64,000 nt of DNA from Niabella pedocola (lineage in GTDB: Bacteria; Bacteroidota; Bacteroidia; Chitinophagales; Chitinophagaceae), in NCBI RefSeq assembly GCF_021044425.1, contig NZ_JAJNEC010000007.1, positions 186,001 to 250,000 of the forward strand, read 5' to 3'. Position numbers and translations under genes: made by a program. The notes below the pieces were generated by a model. The model was not told the origin of the DNA. It saw only the letters and a program-made list of their open reading frames with translations, and did not search any database. Below, piece after piece: positions 35,554 through 44,890 of the stretch; the stretch's first letter is position 1; the number at the start of each line of letters is the position of its first letter.

Positions 35554-36601
35554 ATTAAACGATATTGTACAGAGGCAGTATTCTTATTTATCATGCCTGT
35601 TCTAACATTAATGGGTAAACAAAAGCGTGCGATCGATACCGCCACAATCTCTCATACTATGTATCAGATATACAACCAACATTGCCCCTGCTATCCGGCA
35701 TGCCGCCAGCACCAGGCCAAGTACGTATTGCGTATGATTGTGGCTACCTGCAGTTGTTTTATCTGTTCAAACGTATCTCTTCCCGCCAAAGGATCTTCGT
35801 GCTACCGCTTAACGGTTTCACCGGAAAAAAGGAATCGCTCTTAAATACCGATCCTTTGCAGCAAGTGGTCATATCCATGTGCATATTTTGGTTGCATTTT
35901 GTTTAATCTGTCATCATTGATTATACACCACTTAAAAGCAATTTTTATACGTTCCCCGCATTTAGTTTCTCAACACATAAAGCAGTCAGAGCGATAATAA
36001 GGATCGCTGCGATCAGGGCCGCATACAAGCGCCTCTGTCATTACAGTATACAATCTAAAACAACCCGCCCTGTATTCCACGCAGATCAACCATAGCGAAA
36101 ACTATGGATTAAAAATGAACCTACGCATCCGGCATCCTGTTCCAAATACGTTGTCACTTTTATGCATTCTTCTATGGGTTCAGCTACGCAGTATTGAGGG
36201 CTATAGTCATTTTATTAAAAGCCAGAAATAATGACCGGTATATTCCAATCGCATTATTCATGGCTTTTGACTAATGGCAAATTTAGGTCAATATTTCCAA
36301 AAACAGAGGTAGTAAAAAAGTAGTACCTACTACTAAATTACTATTTCACAAGACTTTTATATTCAAAGCCACGTCGATATTCGTTTTCAGCCCGGTCTAA
36401 ATAAATTCTTTATTGGCGTAATTGGCGGTATAAAACAGATGTCGTCCGGGTTCGGCAGCGTTGTTCCTCGCCGATATGCAGCAAAAACTAACAACCAATA
36501 GCGTACACAAAAACGGCCAAACCCATCCACCTATTGCAACGACTGATGATGACCGGCGTACGAAGCGCCACCGATATTATTACCGTTTTTTCAAACAGGT
36601 A
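35554..36601. other. About 1 kb of intergenic DNA around a candidate promoter
   Basis: No frame here looks coding; the longest (98 codons on the plus strand, starting at the response regulator's start codon) has atypical composition and no recognisable domain. What can be seen is a promoter with upstream box at 36278-36325 pointing left, a 7-bp inverted repeat AGTAGTA/TACTACT at 36319-36334 around that box, and a short AGCGAT/ATCGCT pair (35990-35995 and 36003-36008). The transcript from the promoter would carry about 700 nt before the response regulator start. Confidence 0.5.
36278..36325 (-). promoter_or_regulatory. Leftward promoter with upstream box before the response regulator
   Basis: TACTACTTTTTTAC (36325-36312, minus strand) lies 26 bases before TAAATTTG (36285-36278), an exact -7 box. 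The box overlaps a perfect 7-bp inverted repeat, which would suit a dimeric LuxR-type regulator. The partner site is at 34804-34850. Confidence 0.5.
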
Positions 36602-38344
36602 TCAGTAAGGCCATCGTTCCACTAAAAGTGTTTTTCTGAGCACCCCCTTTTCATAAAACTGCCTGAAAATAAAAGCTATTTTCCTATATGCTTTCACCTC
36701 CCTTCCCCCCTGAATGGCCGGCCTCCAATAAGAGCAGGATTGTATGGTCAACCGTACAGCCTCTGCTTTGGCCGAAACTGTTTTGTAGGTTAATAGTGTA
36801 ATTCCGGATATGCGGCCTTCCTGGGTCACAACAAACCTCAGCAGTACCGTATCTGTAAAGGAATTGCTGTTAACACCCGGTATATTGAAATCCGGAAATA
36901 TCAGGTGCCGGTTAAAAAAAGCCACCATTGCACTATCCCCCTTTATAAAGCGGGGCAGCATTTCAGCCTTGGTAAAGATTTCCGGTACCGGGATACCGGG
37001 TTTATTAACCGGATCCGCTTCTTTGGTAGCATCTATAATCGATGCGTTTTCGGGATAACAGGGGCGCTGTTCATCTTCATTAAAATGCACAAGATCCTGC
37101 ATAATATATGTTTGACGCCCCACCTTTTTCCTAAAACGTTTATAGTCTTCCAGGGATATTCCTGTTCCTGATATATTTAAATAGCGCAGTGAGGGCAACG
37201 GAGTCCATGTACCAGGAGCGTTTCGTATAGGATTCCGCGAAAGATCCAGACGCTTCAACGCCGGCAGTTCCAGCAGGCCGGTGATCGTATCAATGCGGTT
37301 ATTTGCCAGATCAAGCGATTCCAATGTTTTTATCCTGCATATAAATGCCGGTATCGCCACAAGCTGGTTGCCGCTTAAATCAAGCTTCTTCAGGTTTGGC
37401 AGCGCTGTTATCCATTCGGGTATCATTTGTATCTGCGACTGTACCAGCTGCAACTCCTCCAGCTGCCTGCAGTTTTTTAATGCTTCAGGAAAGGCGCGCA
37501 ATTGACTATTCACAAGCACGAACCGCTTTAGCGAAGCCGGGAGGGTAAAACCGGTGTTTGCAATGGGATTAAACGACACATCCAGCAATTTGAGGGCGTG
37601 CAGCCGGTGTAACCCTGCAGGCAGCTGTGAAAGGCGATTGCCTGATAGCACCAACGTATCGAGCTGTTCGAGCATGACGATTCCATTTGGGACGGCCGTT
37701 AGCTGGTTGGCCGGCACCGATAATCTGGTTAACTTTTTCAGAGACGCGATGCCCTCCGGCAAACGGGTAAGCCGGTTGCTTCCCAGATCCAGTTTTTTAA
37801 GATGCGGCAAGGTCACCAGGCTTTCAGGCAAATGATCTAACCGGTTTTCATCCAGGCTCAGATGTTCCAGCATCGTACAATTAGCTATTTCATCGGGTAT
37901 GTTTTCAATCCCGTTCCGGCCCAGGTAAAGCCCCTTTAACTTTTTCAGTTCCCCGATCCAGGCAGGAACGGCTCTGATCCGGTTGCTCGGCATACTTAAA
38001 ATTTCAAGATCTTCAAAGTGCCGGATTCCTTCGGGAATCGCATCAAAATCTCCCCATAAAGCCAACCTGCGAATCTTTTTTAATTTGAATATTTCTTCCG
38101 GCAAATACGACAGATCCCCGCTGAGAAACAGAAATGTCAGATTGGGCATATCGCCGATCCATTTCAGTTTTTCGGGGATAATGCTCCTGTGGGAAAGCTC
38201 GAGGTTGTAAACCGCATCCCGGTTCCGGTATGCCGAATCCAGGTTTCGATACACCGGTTTGTCTTTTACATATCCCCAGGCCTGGGCATTTGCTTCTGTG
38301 GCGAGGAAGCCCGTCAATAATATATAGCAGCATACTTTAAACAT
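36602..38344 (-). CDS. Secreted leucine-rich-repeat protein with TonB-like C-terminal domain
   Basis: A protein of about 580 residues with a Sec signal peptide (MFKVCCYILLTGFLATEANAQA). About fifteen 23-residue leucine-rich repeats of the LPxx(L/I)xxLxxLxxLxLxxN type occupy residues about 60-400. Residues about 465-570 resemble the TonB C-terminal fold (TVLLRFVVTQEGRISGITLL...CSYWRPAIQGGREV). There is no N-terminal TM anchor as in true TonB. I start at the ATG at 38344; the ten residues available upstream would break the signal peptide. The gene is divergent from the transglutaminase-like gene. A role in envelope recognition or adhesion is possible. Confidence 0.85.
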   Translation of the reverse strand: MFKVCCYILLTGFLATEANAQAWGYVKDKPVYRNLDSAYRNRDAVYNLELSHRSIIPEKLKWIGDMPNLTFLFLSGDLSYLPEEIFKLKKIRRLALWGDFDAIPEGIRHFEDLEILSMPSNRIRAVPAWIGELKKLKGLYLGRNGIENIPDEIANCTMLEHLSLDENRLDHLPESLVTLPHLKKLDLGSNRLTRLPEGIASLKKLTRLSVPANQLTAVPNGIVMLEQLDTLVLSGNRLSQLPAGLHRLHALKLLDVSFNPIANTGFTLPASLKRFVLVNSQLRAFPEALKNCRQLEELQLVQSQIQMIPEWITALPNLKKLDLSGNQLVAIPAFICRIKTLESLDLANNRIDTITGLLELPALKRLDLSRNPIRNAPGTWTPLPSLRYLNISGTGISLEDYKRFRKKVGRQTYIMQDLVHFNEDEQRPCYPENASIIDATKEADPVNKPGIPVPEIFTKAEMLPRFIKGDSAMVAFFNRHLIFPDFNIPGVNSNSFTDTVLLRFVVTQEGRISGITLLTYKTVSAKAEAVRLTIQSCSYWRPAIQGGREVKAYRKIAFIFRQFYEKGVLRKTLLVERWPY

Positions 38345-38497
38345 CTTGTTTCTATTTGAATGGGCAGTGCACACCTGCTATCACAGGACGCCGATTGATG
38401 CAATTTCCACAAAACAGAAATCATCCCAGGAGCAGCGTTTTATATCACAGACCGATATCCGGCAGCCAATGCGCACCAAAAATATCAGGTGAACCCC

Positions 38498-38505
38498 TAT
38501 ATTTG
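38498..38505 (+). promoter_or_regulatory. -7 promoter box of the transglutaminase-like gene
   Basis: TATATTTG matches TAnnTTTG exactly and lies 12 bases before the ATG at 38518, so the leader is only a few bases. It supports this ATG over in-frame starts further upstream. Confidence 0.55.
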
Positions 38506-38517
38506 AAAAAAAATAGT

Positions 38518-39744
38518 ATGCAACCCTACTGTGTCCGGGTTCTTGTAACCTTTATGATGATTTACACCTTCGGTTTGGCGGCTGCCCAGCAAAAACCGGC
38601 GCCATCCAACCCCTACCAGCAAACAGACCAGGTAATGGCGGCGATGCCAGCTGCTTCCGGAAATTCGGTACCGGATATTGCGGCCTATATCAGCGGCCAT
38701 TTTAGCAAGGAGCCCGAACAGGTACGTGCCGCCTTTTTCTGGGTAACTCAAAATATCGGGTATGACGTAGCCAATATGTTTGCAATTAATTTTTACGAAA
38801 ACAAGGATGACAAATTAAAACGGGTGTTGGCCAGCCGCAACGGCATTTGCGAGCATTTTGCGCTGCTCTTTACCGCTATCTGTAAACAATTAAATATAGC
38901 GGCCTATACTATTGAAGGATATACCAAACAAAACGGCTTTACCGATTATATTCCACATGCCTGGTGCGCCGCAAAGGTAGACGGCTCCTGGTATTTGTTT
39001 GATCCTACCTGGGGTTCGGGTTATCTTTCCAATAAGCAGTTTGTAAAAAAAAGAAACAACGACTATTACCAGGTAAAACCCGAGAAGCTGATCCGGTCAC
39101 ATATGCCCTTTGATTATCTATGGCAATTCCTGAACTACCCGGTAACAACTGCCCAGTTTTATGAAAACAAAACATCCGAAAACCAGCAGTCCTCTTATTT
39201 CAGTTATCAGGATTCGATCCGGGCATACGATCAGGCCGGTCTGCAACAGCAATTGCAGGGTGCTATTTACCGCATCGAAAAAAACGGTGTGCGCAACGCC
39301 ATGATCTTTGACCGCCTGCATCATTTAAAAATGCAGCTTGAAAATCTCCGGATAAAGGAACAGAACGAAAAGCAGCAAGCCGCCGTGGATGACATCAACC
39401 GCATCACCGATGATTATAACGACGCCATCATCCTGATCAACGAATATATCGACTACCGCAATCATCAGTTCACTCCGTCAAAACCGGATGCCGCCGTTAA
39501 GGAAATGTTTGATACAGCAGCCGGGGCTTTTACCGGCATCACCGAGCGGTTATCAAAAGTGGATGATACGTTTTCAAATGTGGCTTCGGCAAAAGCCTCT
39601 TTGCAAAAATCCATCCGCTCAATTCAACCCCAGCTAAAGGAGCAAAAAGACTGGCTGGATGAGTATCTTTCTAAATCCAAAGCCAAACGCAAAGCGATGT
39701 TTTACGAGCGAAAGCTTAGCTGGTTTGGAATTCCGCTCAATTAA
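38518..39744 (+). CDS. Secreted transglutaminase-like (papain-fold) protein
   Basis: A protein of about 408 residues. The signal peptide is in the first 25 residues (MQPYCVRVLVTFMMIYTFGLAAA). The transglutaminase core has a complete triad: Cys111 (RNGICEHFALLF), His147 (HAWCAAKV) and Asp162 (YLFDPTWGSG). The C-terminal third is a helical, charged segment (about 240-390). Such proteins act as peptidases or cross-linking enzymes in the periplasm; the precise activity is unknown. The upstream in-frame ATG at 38356 is rejected because the -7 box and signal peptide both point to 38518. Confidence 0.85.
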   Translation: MQPYCVRVLVTFMMIYTFGLAAAQQKPAPSNPYQQTDQVMAAMPAASGNSVPDIAAYISGHFSKEPEQVRAAFFWVTQNIGYDVANMFAINFYENKDDKLKRVLASRNGICEHFALLFTAICKQLNIAAYTIEGYTKQNGFTDYIPHAWCAAKVDGSWYLFDPTWGSGYLSNKQFVKKRNNDYYQVKPEKLIRSHMPFDYLWQFLNYPVTTAQFYENKTSENQQSSYFSYQDSIRAYDQAGLQQQLQGAIYRIEKNGVRNAMIFDRLHHLKMQLENLRIKEQNEKQQAAVDDINRITDDYNDAIILINEYIDYRNHQFTPSKPDAAVKEMFDTAAGAFTGITERLSKVDDTFSNVASAKASLQKSIRSIQPQLKEQKDWLDEYLSKSKAKRKAMFYERKLSWFGIPLN

Positions 39745-39827
39745 ACGTTTCCCCCAACCGTCCTCGCCGGGCATCTCCATACACAGAAGGTTTCAAATAA
39801 AGCTGCGCGCTTTTTCAATATGCCGGA

Positions 39828-41423
39828 TCAGGGCACTTTATCAAAAGCAACAACCGTAACAGCTGCCTGACCGGCATTGGCCGTAGCTTTTAAATAAATA
39901 CGGCCATCGGGCGTACTATTGTAAACAGCTCCGGGAGCCAGCAGGCTTCTCAATGCTTCGTTTACCTTGCCGGCATAGGTCGTTTGGGTGCTGGCAGTGA
40001 TCGCATCATTCAGCTGGTTATAATCCAGTTCCTTTTTGCTGGCAACAATGGCGATCTGGTCCCTGGTGCCCTGGTTATCTGCCTCCATGGATTCCGACCT
40101 TGGAAACAACCGGTAACCGGTGATGCCACAGTAAGGCGAATGTTTGGAAACCGCCTGCCCGGGTTTCAGGTAGGGAAACAGTACATAACTGCTGCCGGTG
40201 GTTTCCTGGCCAAAAATATAGATATAACATTCGGTAGTGTTCTTTACCTCCATTTTAAAACGGGTACCTACCTTTATCGGCGTTACGGTTTGGAAGGCAT
40301 TGCTTCCCGTTGATTTTAAACGGATGTATTGTTTGGTACTATTGTCAACCAGGCCCACATTACATTCCAGCGGCATGGCCGCTACGTTGGCCGCTTTAGG
40401 TAGCGGATCAATACCATAAGCCTCCCGTACATAATTTTTAAAATCGCCATAGCGTATCCAGGCTACACCGTTAGTCCCCCATTGAGGCGTCCAGCTGTTC
40501 ATGATCTGAAAGGCACCGCCGTATTTCCGGTCGTCATACCCGATCACGCACATCGCATGGCCCCCCATGCCTACCTGCGACTGGTCCATCCCCTGCGGCT
40601 GCCAAAGATCCTTGCCCATCATATCCTGCATAAAGCTCTGGCCCACCAGCATACCGATCACAACCGGTGCATCCTTGGCCAGATGTTCTTTGAGTGCTCT
40701 TACGCTGATCTGGTTCAGGTTATCGCCCTGCGTAAGCCGTGTAAAGCCATGGATGGTATGCTGACGCCCCGCCTGAAGCGCTGCGCCATCCGGTGTCCGG
40801 CTGCAATCCTGGTCATCGTAAGGATATGCGCGCAATGGCACGCCCCCGTTGGCTTTCATGGCTTCCATAGCCCGTTGTATATACGATCCCTGGCAATCGC
40901 TGCCCAGGCGGATCTGGTTGTATAAATACGAAGGGCTGAATGCAATGGTATTCGGATCCTGCCCGGTTGAAGCGGCCGTTAAAATGGTTTGCGCTGCATA
41001 AGCACTGCTCCAGGCCACACAGCTTCCCTGCTGTCCCTGATCACCTCTTTGGGGCGCAAAACGCAGCAGGGATACGGCTTCCGGAAGCGGGTTCTTATTG
41101 TTATTTTCTTCCAGGCCTTCATAAATCTTAGCCTTATTAAATTCGTTGGGGCTATAGCTATAACCACTTTGAGAGAACAATTGCTGCGCCGCATCACTTA
41201 AACCGCCGATATTACTGCAGCCGCCACGCCCGCCCAGGAAATAAACCGCTGCTGCAATGATCACCAATACAATGATCCCCTTTCCCCGGAACAGTCCCAG
41301 CAATAAGGGCAGCAGTCCAAACAATCCGCTTCCACCGCCGCCCGGACCAGACCCGCCACCGCCACGGTCATCATTAAAGTCGTTATCCCCGCTATTGGGG
41401 TCATCCGTCATTCTGATAGGCAT
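39828..41423 (-). CDS. Membrane-anchored C1-family (papain-like) cysteine peptidase
   Basis: A 531-residue protein. A disordered Gly-rich N-terminus (DDRGGGGSGPGGGGSG) leads to one membrane helix (about 48-68), then a papain-like domain with catalytic Cys135 (QQGSCVAWSSAYA), His289 (GGHAMCVIGYDD) and Asn309 (NSWTPQWGTNGVAW). The C-terminal domain (about 370-455) resembles DUF4384 (CYIYIFGQETTGSSYVLFP). There is no obvious pro-peptide or export signal other than the anchor. It converges on the transglutaminase-like gene. The substrate is unknown. Confidence 0.85.
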   Translation of the reverse strand: MPIRMTDDPNSGDNDFNDDRGGGGSGPGGGGSGLFGLLPLLLGLFRGKGIIVLVIIAAAVYFLGGRGGCSNIGGLSDAAQQLFSQSGYSYSPNEFNKAKIYEGLEENNNKNPLPEAVSLLRFAPQRGDQGQQGSCVAWSSAYAAQTILTAASTGQDPNTIAFSPSYLYNQIRLGSDCQGSYIQRAMEAMKANGGVPLRAYPYDDQDCSRTPDGAALQAGRQHTIHGFTRLTQGDNLNQISVRALKEHLAKDAPVVIGMLVGQSFMQDMMGKDLWQPQGMDQSQVGMGGHAMCVIGYDDRKYGGAFQIMNSWTPQWGTNGVAWIRYGDFKNYVREAYGIDPLPKAANVAAMPLECNVGLVDNSTKQYIRLKSTGSNAFQTVTPIKVGTRFKMEVKNTTECYIYIFGQETTGSSYVLFPYLKPGQAVSKHSPYCGITGYRLFPRSESMEADNQGTRDQIAIVASKKELDYNQLNDAITASTQTTYAGKVNEALRSLLAPGAVYNSTPDGRIYLKATANAGQAAVTVVAFDKVP

Positions 41424-41478
41424 AGATTAAATTTTGTATAAAAATAATATGGAGTCGGGAAATAAGCAGCAGAAATTT

Positions 41479-41545
41479 GGTCTGTTATCAGATTTCAGAT
41501 CTCAGCTTTTAGCTGTAAGCGTTCAGCCTTTAGCATTCAGCATTC
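41479..41545. repeat. Short imperfect TTCAGC-type repeats
   Basis: A run of degenerate hexamers (TTCAGA, CTCAGC, TTCAGC, TTTAGC, ATTCAGC) lies between the peptidase and the Gfo/Idh/MocA gene. Such simple tracts are common in intergenic DNA of Bacteroidota and carry no recognised function. Confidence 0.5.
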
Positions 41546-41560
41546 AGCTGATTTTAGAAC

Positions 41561-42679
41561 TCACCCCAGTTTTATCATTCCTCCCGTTTTTACAGCCTTA
41601 TAGATCGCGTCGATGAGCACCAGGTCACGGACCCCTTCTTCCCCATCAACGGGTATTACCGGCTTTTTATCGTCCAGGATAATCGCCGCCATCTCATCCA
41701 TTTGAACGGCCTGCTGCGGGCGGTCGGAGCTAATATCCAGCGGACCTTTATGCGTTCGTCCTTTAATAGGTCCATAACTGGAAGCCGGCTGCAGCTCTGC
41801 AAATCCTTTATCCCCGTTCAGGAAAAACCGGTCGAGATTGTTCATATTATAAGAAGAAAGACAGGAGGCCGTGACGCCACTTGGAAATCCCAGTTGAAAC
41901 GTAATGGTTTCGTCTACCCCCTCTTTAAACTTTACCGGATCGGTTTTGGTTTCCTGGGCCGTAACCCAAACCGGTTCCTCTCCTACCATATACCGGCAGC
42001 CATTCAATGCATAAATACCAATATCCATCAGGGCGCCTCCACCGGCCAGGGCTTTATTTACCCGCCATTGGGTGGGATCACCCAGCCGGAACCCCGAAAG
42101 TCCCTGGAAAAATTTAATATTCCCCAGCTCCCCGGCTGTACGCATCCGGTGAATTTCCAGCGTGAGTGGCTCAAAATGCATCCGGTAACCCACCAGTAAT
42201 TTTTTACCTGCCTTTTTACAGGCTTCCACCATTTCGCGGCCTTCTTTAGCGTTCAATCCCATCGGCTTTTCGCAGATCACGTGTTTGCCTGCCCGGGCAC
42301 TACGGATCACCTGGTTGTGGTGCAAGGCATTGGGGGTAATTACATACACCGCATCGATATCGGGGTTATTGCGAATGGCATCAAAATTTTCGTAGTTGTA
42401 CCGGCTCTTTTCGGGCACATTATATTTTGCGCCCCAGGTTTTTAGTTTTTCAGGTGTACCGCTGATCAGGCCGGTGATCTTTGCTCTGCCGGATTGCTGC
42501 ATGGATTCGGCAACGCGGGTGGCGTAACCGCCCAGACCCATCAATGCCACCCGCAATACCGGGCCATCGGCGGCCTTTTGTTTTAGCAATGAAAAACTGC
42601 TTGCATTTAGTCCCTGGAATGTATAAAGTCCAAGGGCAGAAAGTCCCATCTTCTGAATAAAATTCCGGCGTGTACGCAT
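41561..42679 (-). CDS. Gfo/Idh/MocA family oxidoreductase, Tat-exported
   Basis: A 372-residue NAD(P)-dependent sugar oxidoreductase. A twin-arginine signal (RTRRNFIQKMGLSALGLYTF) begins the protein, so it is folded before export. The Rossmann domain has LMGLGGYATRVAESM, and the catalytic segment is VICEKPMGLNAKEG (lysine in EKP). The C-terminal domain begins near residue 130. It resembles glucose-fructose oxidoreductase, which is also exported by Tat with bound cofactor. The gene appears to be transcribed alone. The substrate is unknown. Confidence 0.88.
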   Translation of the reverse strand: MRTRRNFIQKMGLSALGLYTFQGLNASSFSLLKQKAADGPVLRVALMGLGGYATRVAESMQQSGRAKITGLISGTPEKLKTWGAKYNVPEKSRYNYENFDAIRNNPDIDAVYVITPNALHHNQVIRSARAGKHVICEKPMGLNAKEGREMVEACKKAGKKLLVGYRMHFEPLTLEIHRMRTAGELGNIKFFQGLSGFRLGDPTQWRVNKALAGGGALMDIGIYALNGCRYMVGEEPVWVTAQETKTDPVKFKEGVDETITFQLGFPSGVTASCLSSYNMNNLDRFFLNGDKGFAELQPASSYGPIKGRTHKGPLDISSDRPQQAVQMDEMAAIILDDKKPVIPVDGEEGVRDLVLIDAIYKAVKTGGMIKLG

Positions 42680-42751
42680 GTGATCGATGTTTAGGGTTCA
42701 GGGATCGCCGCGCCGCCGTTATCCGTAACGGAACCGGGAAGATACGGCCGG

Positions 42752-43429
42752 TTATCCCGATATGTTTTTTACCAATTTCAATGCTTTCTTCAGTTGCTCC
42801 TCCTGTGTCAGGTTTGTATTATCGATTACGATGGCATCCTTTGCCTGTCGCAGGGGGCTTACTTCACGGTTAGAATCAATATAGTCCCGCATCTGGATAT
42901 TTTCCGCAACCTCTTCAATCGTTATATTCGGGTTTTTCTCAACCAATTCTTTAAATCTCCGTTCTACACGTACGGCATTATCTGCCGTCATGAACAGTTT
43001 CAGCTCTGCTTTGGGAAACACTACCGTACCGATGTCGCGGCCGTCCATCACGATGCCTTTTTTCTTTCCCAGCTTCTGTTGTTGCGCTACGGCAAACTCC
43101 CGCACCGCTTTCACCGCAGCCACTTCGCTCACCTTTTCCGCAACGATCAGGTCGCGGATGAGGTATTCTACATTTTCATCATTCAGGTAAATCTCAATCG
43201 TGCCGTTCTGATCATTGGTCCGGAAGTCGAGCTCGATATCTTTCAACGCTTCTTTTACTTCTTTTTTTTCGGTCCAGTCGATATGGTTTCGCAGGAAATA
43301 AAGGGTGATCGCCCGGTACATTGCTCCGCTGTCCACGTAAATATATCCCAGTACTTTAGCCATCTGTTTGGCCAGGGTACTTTTTCCACAACTGGACCAG
43401 CCATCTATCGCAACAATAATCTGTTTCAT
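42752..43429 (-). CDS. cmk: (d)CMP kinase
   Basis: A 225-residue kinase that phosphorylates CMP and dCMP. The P-loop is GWSSCGKST (residues 10-18), followed by VDSGAMYRAIT, the substrate-binding motif. MDGRDIGTVVFPKAELKLF and QMRDYIDSNREVSPLRQA are typical of the family. The ATG is preceded by an AGAGGAG-like ribosome-binding sequence. It stands alone on the minus strand, divergent from the dienelactone hydrolase gene. Confidence 0.93.
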   Translation of the reverse strand: MKQIIVAIDGWSSCGKSTLAKQMAKVLGYIYVDSGAMYRAITLYFLRNHIDWTEKKEVKEALKDIELDFRTNDQNGTIEIYLNDENVEYLIRDLIVAEKVSEVAAVKAVREFAVAQQQKLGKKKGIVMDGRDIGTVVFPKAELKLFMTADNAVRVERRFKELVEKNPNITIEEVAENIQMRDYIDSNREVSPLRQAKDAIVIDNTNLTQEEQLKKALKLVKNISG

Positions 43430-43523
43430 GTTATCAACGCTCCTCTTAAAACCACCACGTACAATTCATCCGAAATCACAGGCAAGATACAATTTTATTA
43501 AGGGATAATTGTGGCTTTTAGAA

Positions 43524-43531
43524 TAAATTTG
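43524..43531 (+). promoter_or_regulatory. -7 promoter box of the dienelactone hydrolase gene
   Basis: TAAATTTG matches TAnnTTTG exactly, 53 bases before the ATG; start of transcription near 43538. No clear -33 element. Confidence 0.5.
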
Positions 43532-43584
43532 CAACCGGTACTATAATTAAAATCTTATTCGTATATTCAGACAAACCTTCGACT

Positions 43585-44466
43585 ATGATCCTAAAGCAAA
43601 TCGCCTCTTTATTTTCAGCCGGTGCTCTGTTCTTCCTTATCGCGTGTAATGGTGGCTCCGACAAAACCCCGGATGCGGAAGCGGACAAGGACACTGCCAG
43701 TATCAGCAATACCGCCGTGGTGCGCGAGCTGCCCCATGTAAAAACGGAGCCCGTGGAGTATGAGGATGGCATCAAGTCATTTAACAGCATCATGGCGTAC
43801 GACAGTGCCAATGCCGGAAGAAAACCCATTGTACTGATCATTCCGGAATGGTGGGGGGTTACGGATTATGTAAAGGACCGCGCAAAGCAGATTGCAGAAC
43901 TGGGCTATTTCGCACTGGTAGTAGATATGTACGGTGGAGGTAAAATATTGAATAATCCAAAAGATGCCGGCAAGGAGGCTATGAAATACTATAAGAACCC
44001 CCAACTGGCACAAGAACGGTTTGACAATGCGCTGGCAATTGCAAAAACCTATCCGCAGGCGGATACGACCAAAATTGCAGCAATCGGTTATTGCTTCGGA
44101 GGCTCCATGGCTTTAAATATGGCGCGCCTGGGCGAACCTCTGAAGGGAGTGGTAAGCTTTCACGGAGGCCTGGAAAACAACGGGCTCACTGCAAGAAAAG
44201 GTGGTATTATACCTTCCATTCTTGTTTTAAATGGGGATGCGGATTCTTTTGTACCGGTAAGTGCTGTGAACGAGTTTAAAAAGGAAATGGAAGCGGCAAA
44301 TGCCAATATGCAGTTTATCGGTTATCCCAATGCCAAGCACGCTTTTACCAACCCCGGGGCTACCGCCATCGGCGAAAAATTCAAGCTGGATATCAAATAT
44401 GATGAGGCTGCGGACAAGGCGTCCTGGGAAGAAATGAAAAAATTCCTGGTAAAGATATTTTCCTGA
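43585..44466 (+). CDS. Dienelactone hydrolase family lipoprotein
   Basis: A 293-residue alpha/beta hydrolase exported as a lipoprotein (FFLIAC, Cys21). The family's nucleophile is a cysteine: Cys170 in GYCFGGSM. His252 is in NAKHAF, and the acid is Asp218 or Asp220 in NGDADSF. The strand-loop VVDMYGGGKIL and the EWWGVTDYVKDRA stretch are typical of dienelactone hydrolases. Export to the periplasm or outer membrane is unusual for a catabolic DLH, so the in vivo substrate is open. The gene has its own -7 box and is single. Confidence 0.88.
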   Translation: MILKQIASLFSAGALFFLIACNGGSDKTPDAEADKDTASISNTAVVRELPHVKTEPVEYEDGIKSFNSIMAYDSANAGRKPIVLIIPEWWGVTDYVKDRAKQIAELGYFALVVDMYGGGKILNNPKDAGKEAMKYYKNPQLAQERFDNALAIAKTYPQADTTKIAAIGYCFGGSMALNMARLGEPLKGVVSFHGGLENNGLTARKGGIIPSILVLNGDADSFVPVSAVNEFKKEMEAANANMQFIGYPNAKHAFTNPGATAIGEKFKLDIKYDEAADKASWEEMKKFLVKIFS

Positions 44467-44547
44467 GCCGGCGGTTGTGATTTGAAGCCCGGCGGACAAT
44501 GGAGAGTAACCATCAATGTCGTTTTCCTACGTTGTTTTTATGATGGT

Positions 44548-44795
44548 CGCAGATGCGCTGATTGCGCCTGCGGTGCTTTTGCCGTAGTAGTCTCGGCAAT
44601 TAAAGCCGGTACAAAATCTGCGTATCTGCGGCTTTAAGAAAACCACATTGAATAGTAATGGTACCGGCATCTTTGTGGTTGAGTGTTACCGCAACGGGCG
44701 CGAGGGCCGCGCCAGGTTCGCCAGGACACCTGCCATAAGGACTTTCATTGCCTTTGCGGATGCATTGCGTCCATCGTGGTTAAATTACCACAAAA
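44548..44795. repeat. Degenerate intergenic repeats
   Basis: The 424 bases after the dienelactone hydrolase gene carry no gene. They hold an inverted pair (CGCAGATGCG 44548-44557, CGTATCTGCG 44621-44630), a CCACA...TTTGTGG pair, and a CCTTTGCGG...ATTGCGTCCATCGTGGTTAAA stretch (44750-44785), all decayed copies of intergenic repeats familiar from many environmental bacteria. The CCACAAAG element relates to the repeat at 11838-12070. Confidence 0.6.
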
Positions 44796-44890
44796 AATCG
44801 CTTAAGAAAATAGCATTGAATGGGCAATAGATCTTCAAATACGAAACGAATCTAACTGAAACTTTAAACGTTGAACCTGGAACCCAAAAA

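Noticed and set aside
35548..35844. 98-codon plus-strand frame between the response regulator and the LRR gene
   Set aside because: Cys- and Tyr-rich composition unlike neighbouring proteins, no domain, starts inside the regulator's start codon; treated as non-coding.
44648..44830. Short frame after the dienelactone hydrolase gene
   Set aside because: It is built from degenerate intergenic repeats, with no domain or start context.
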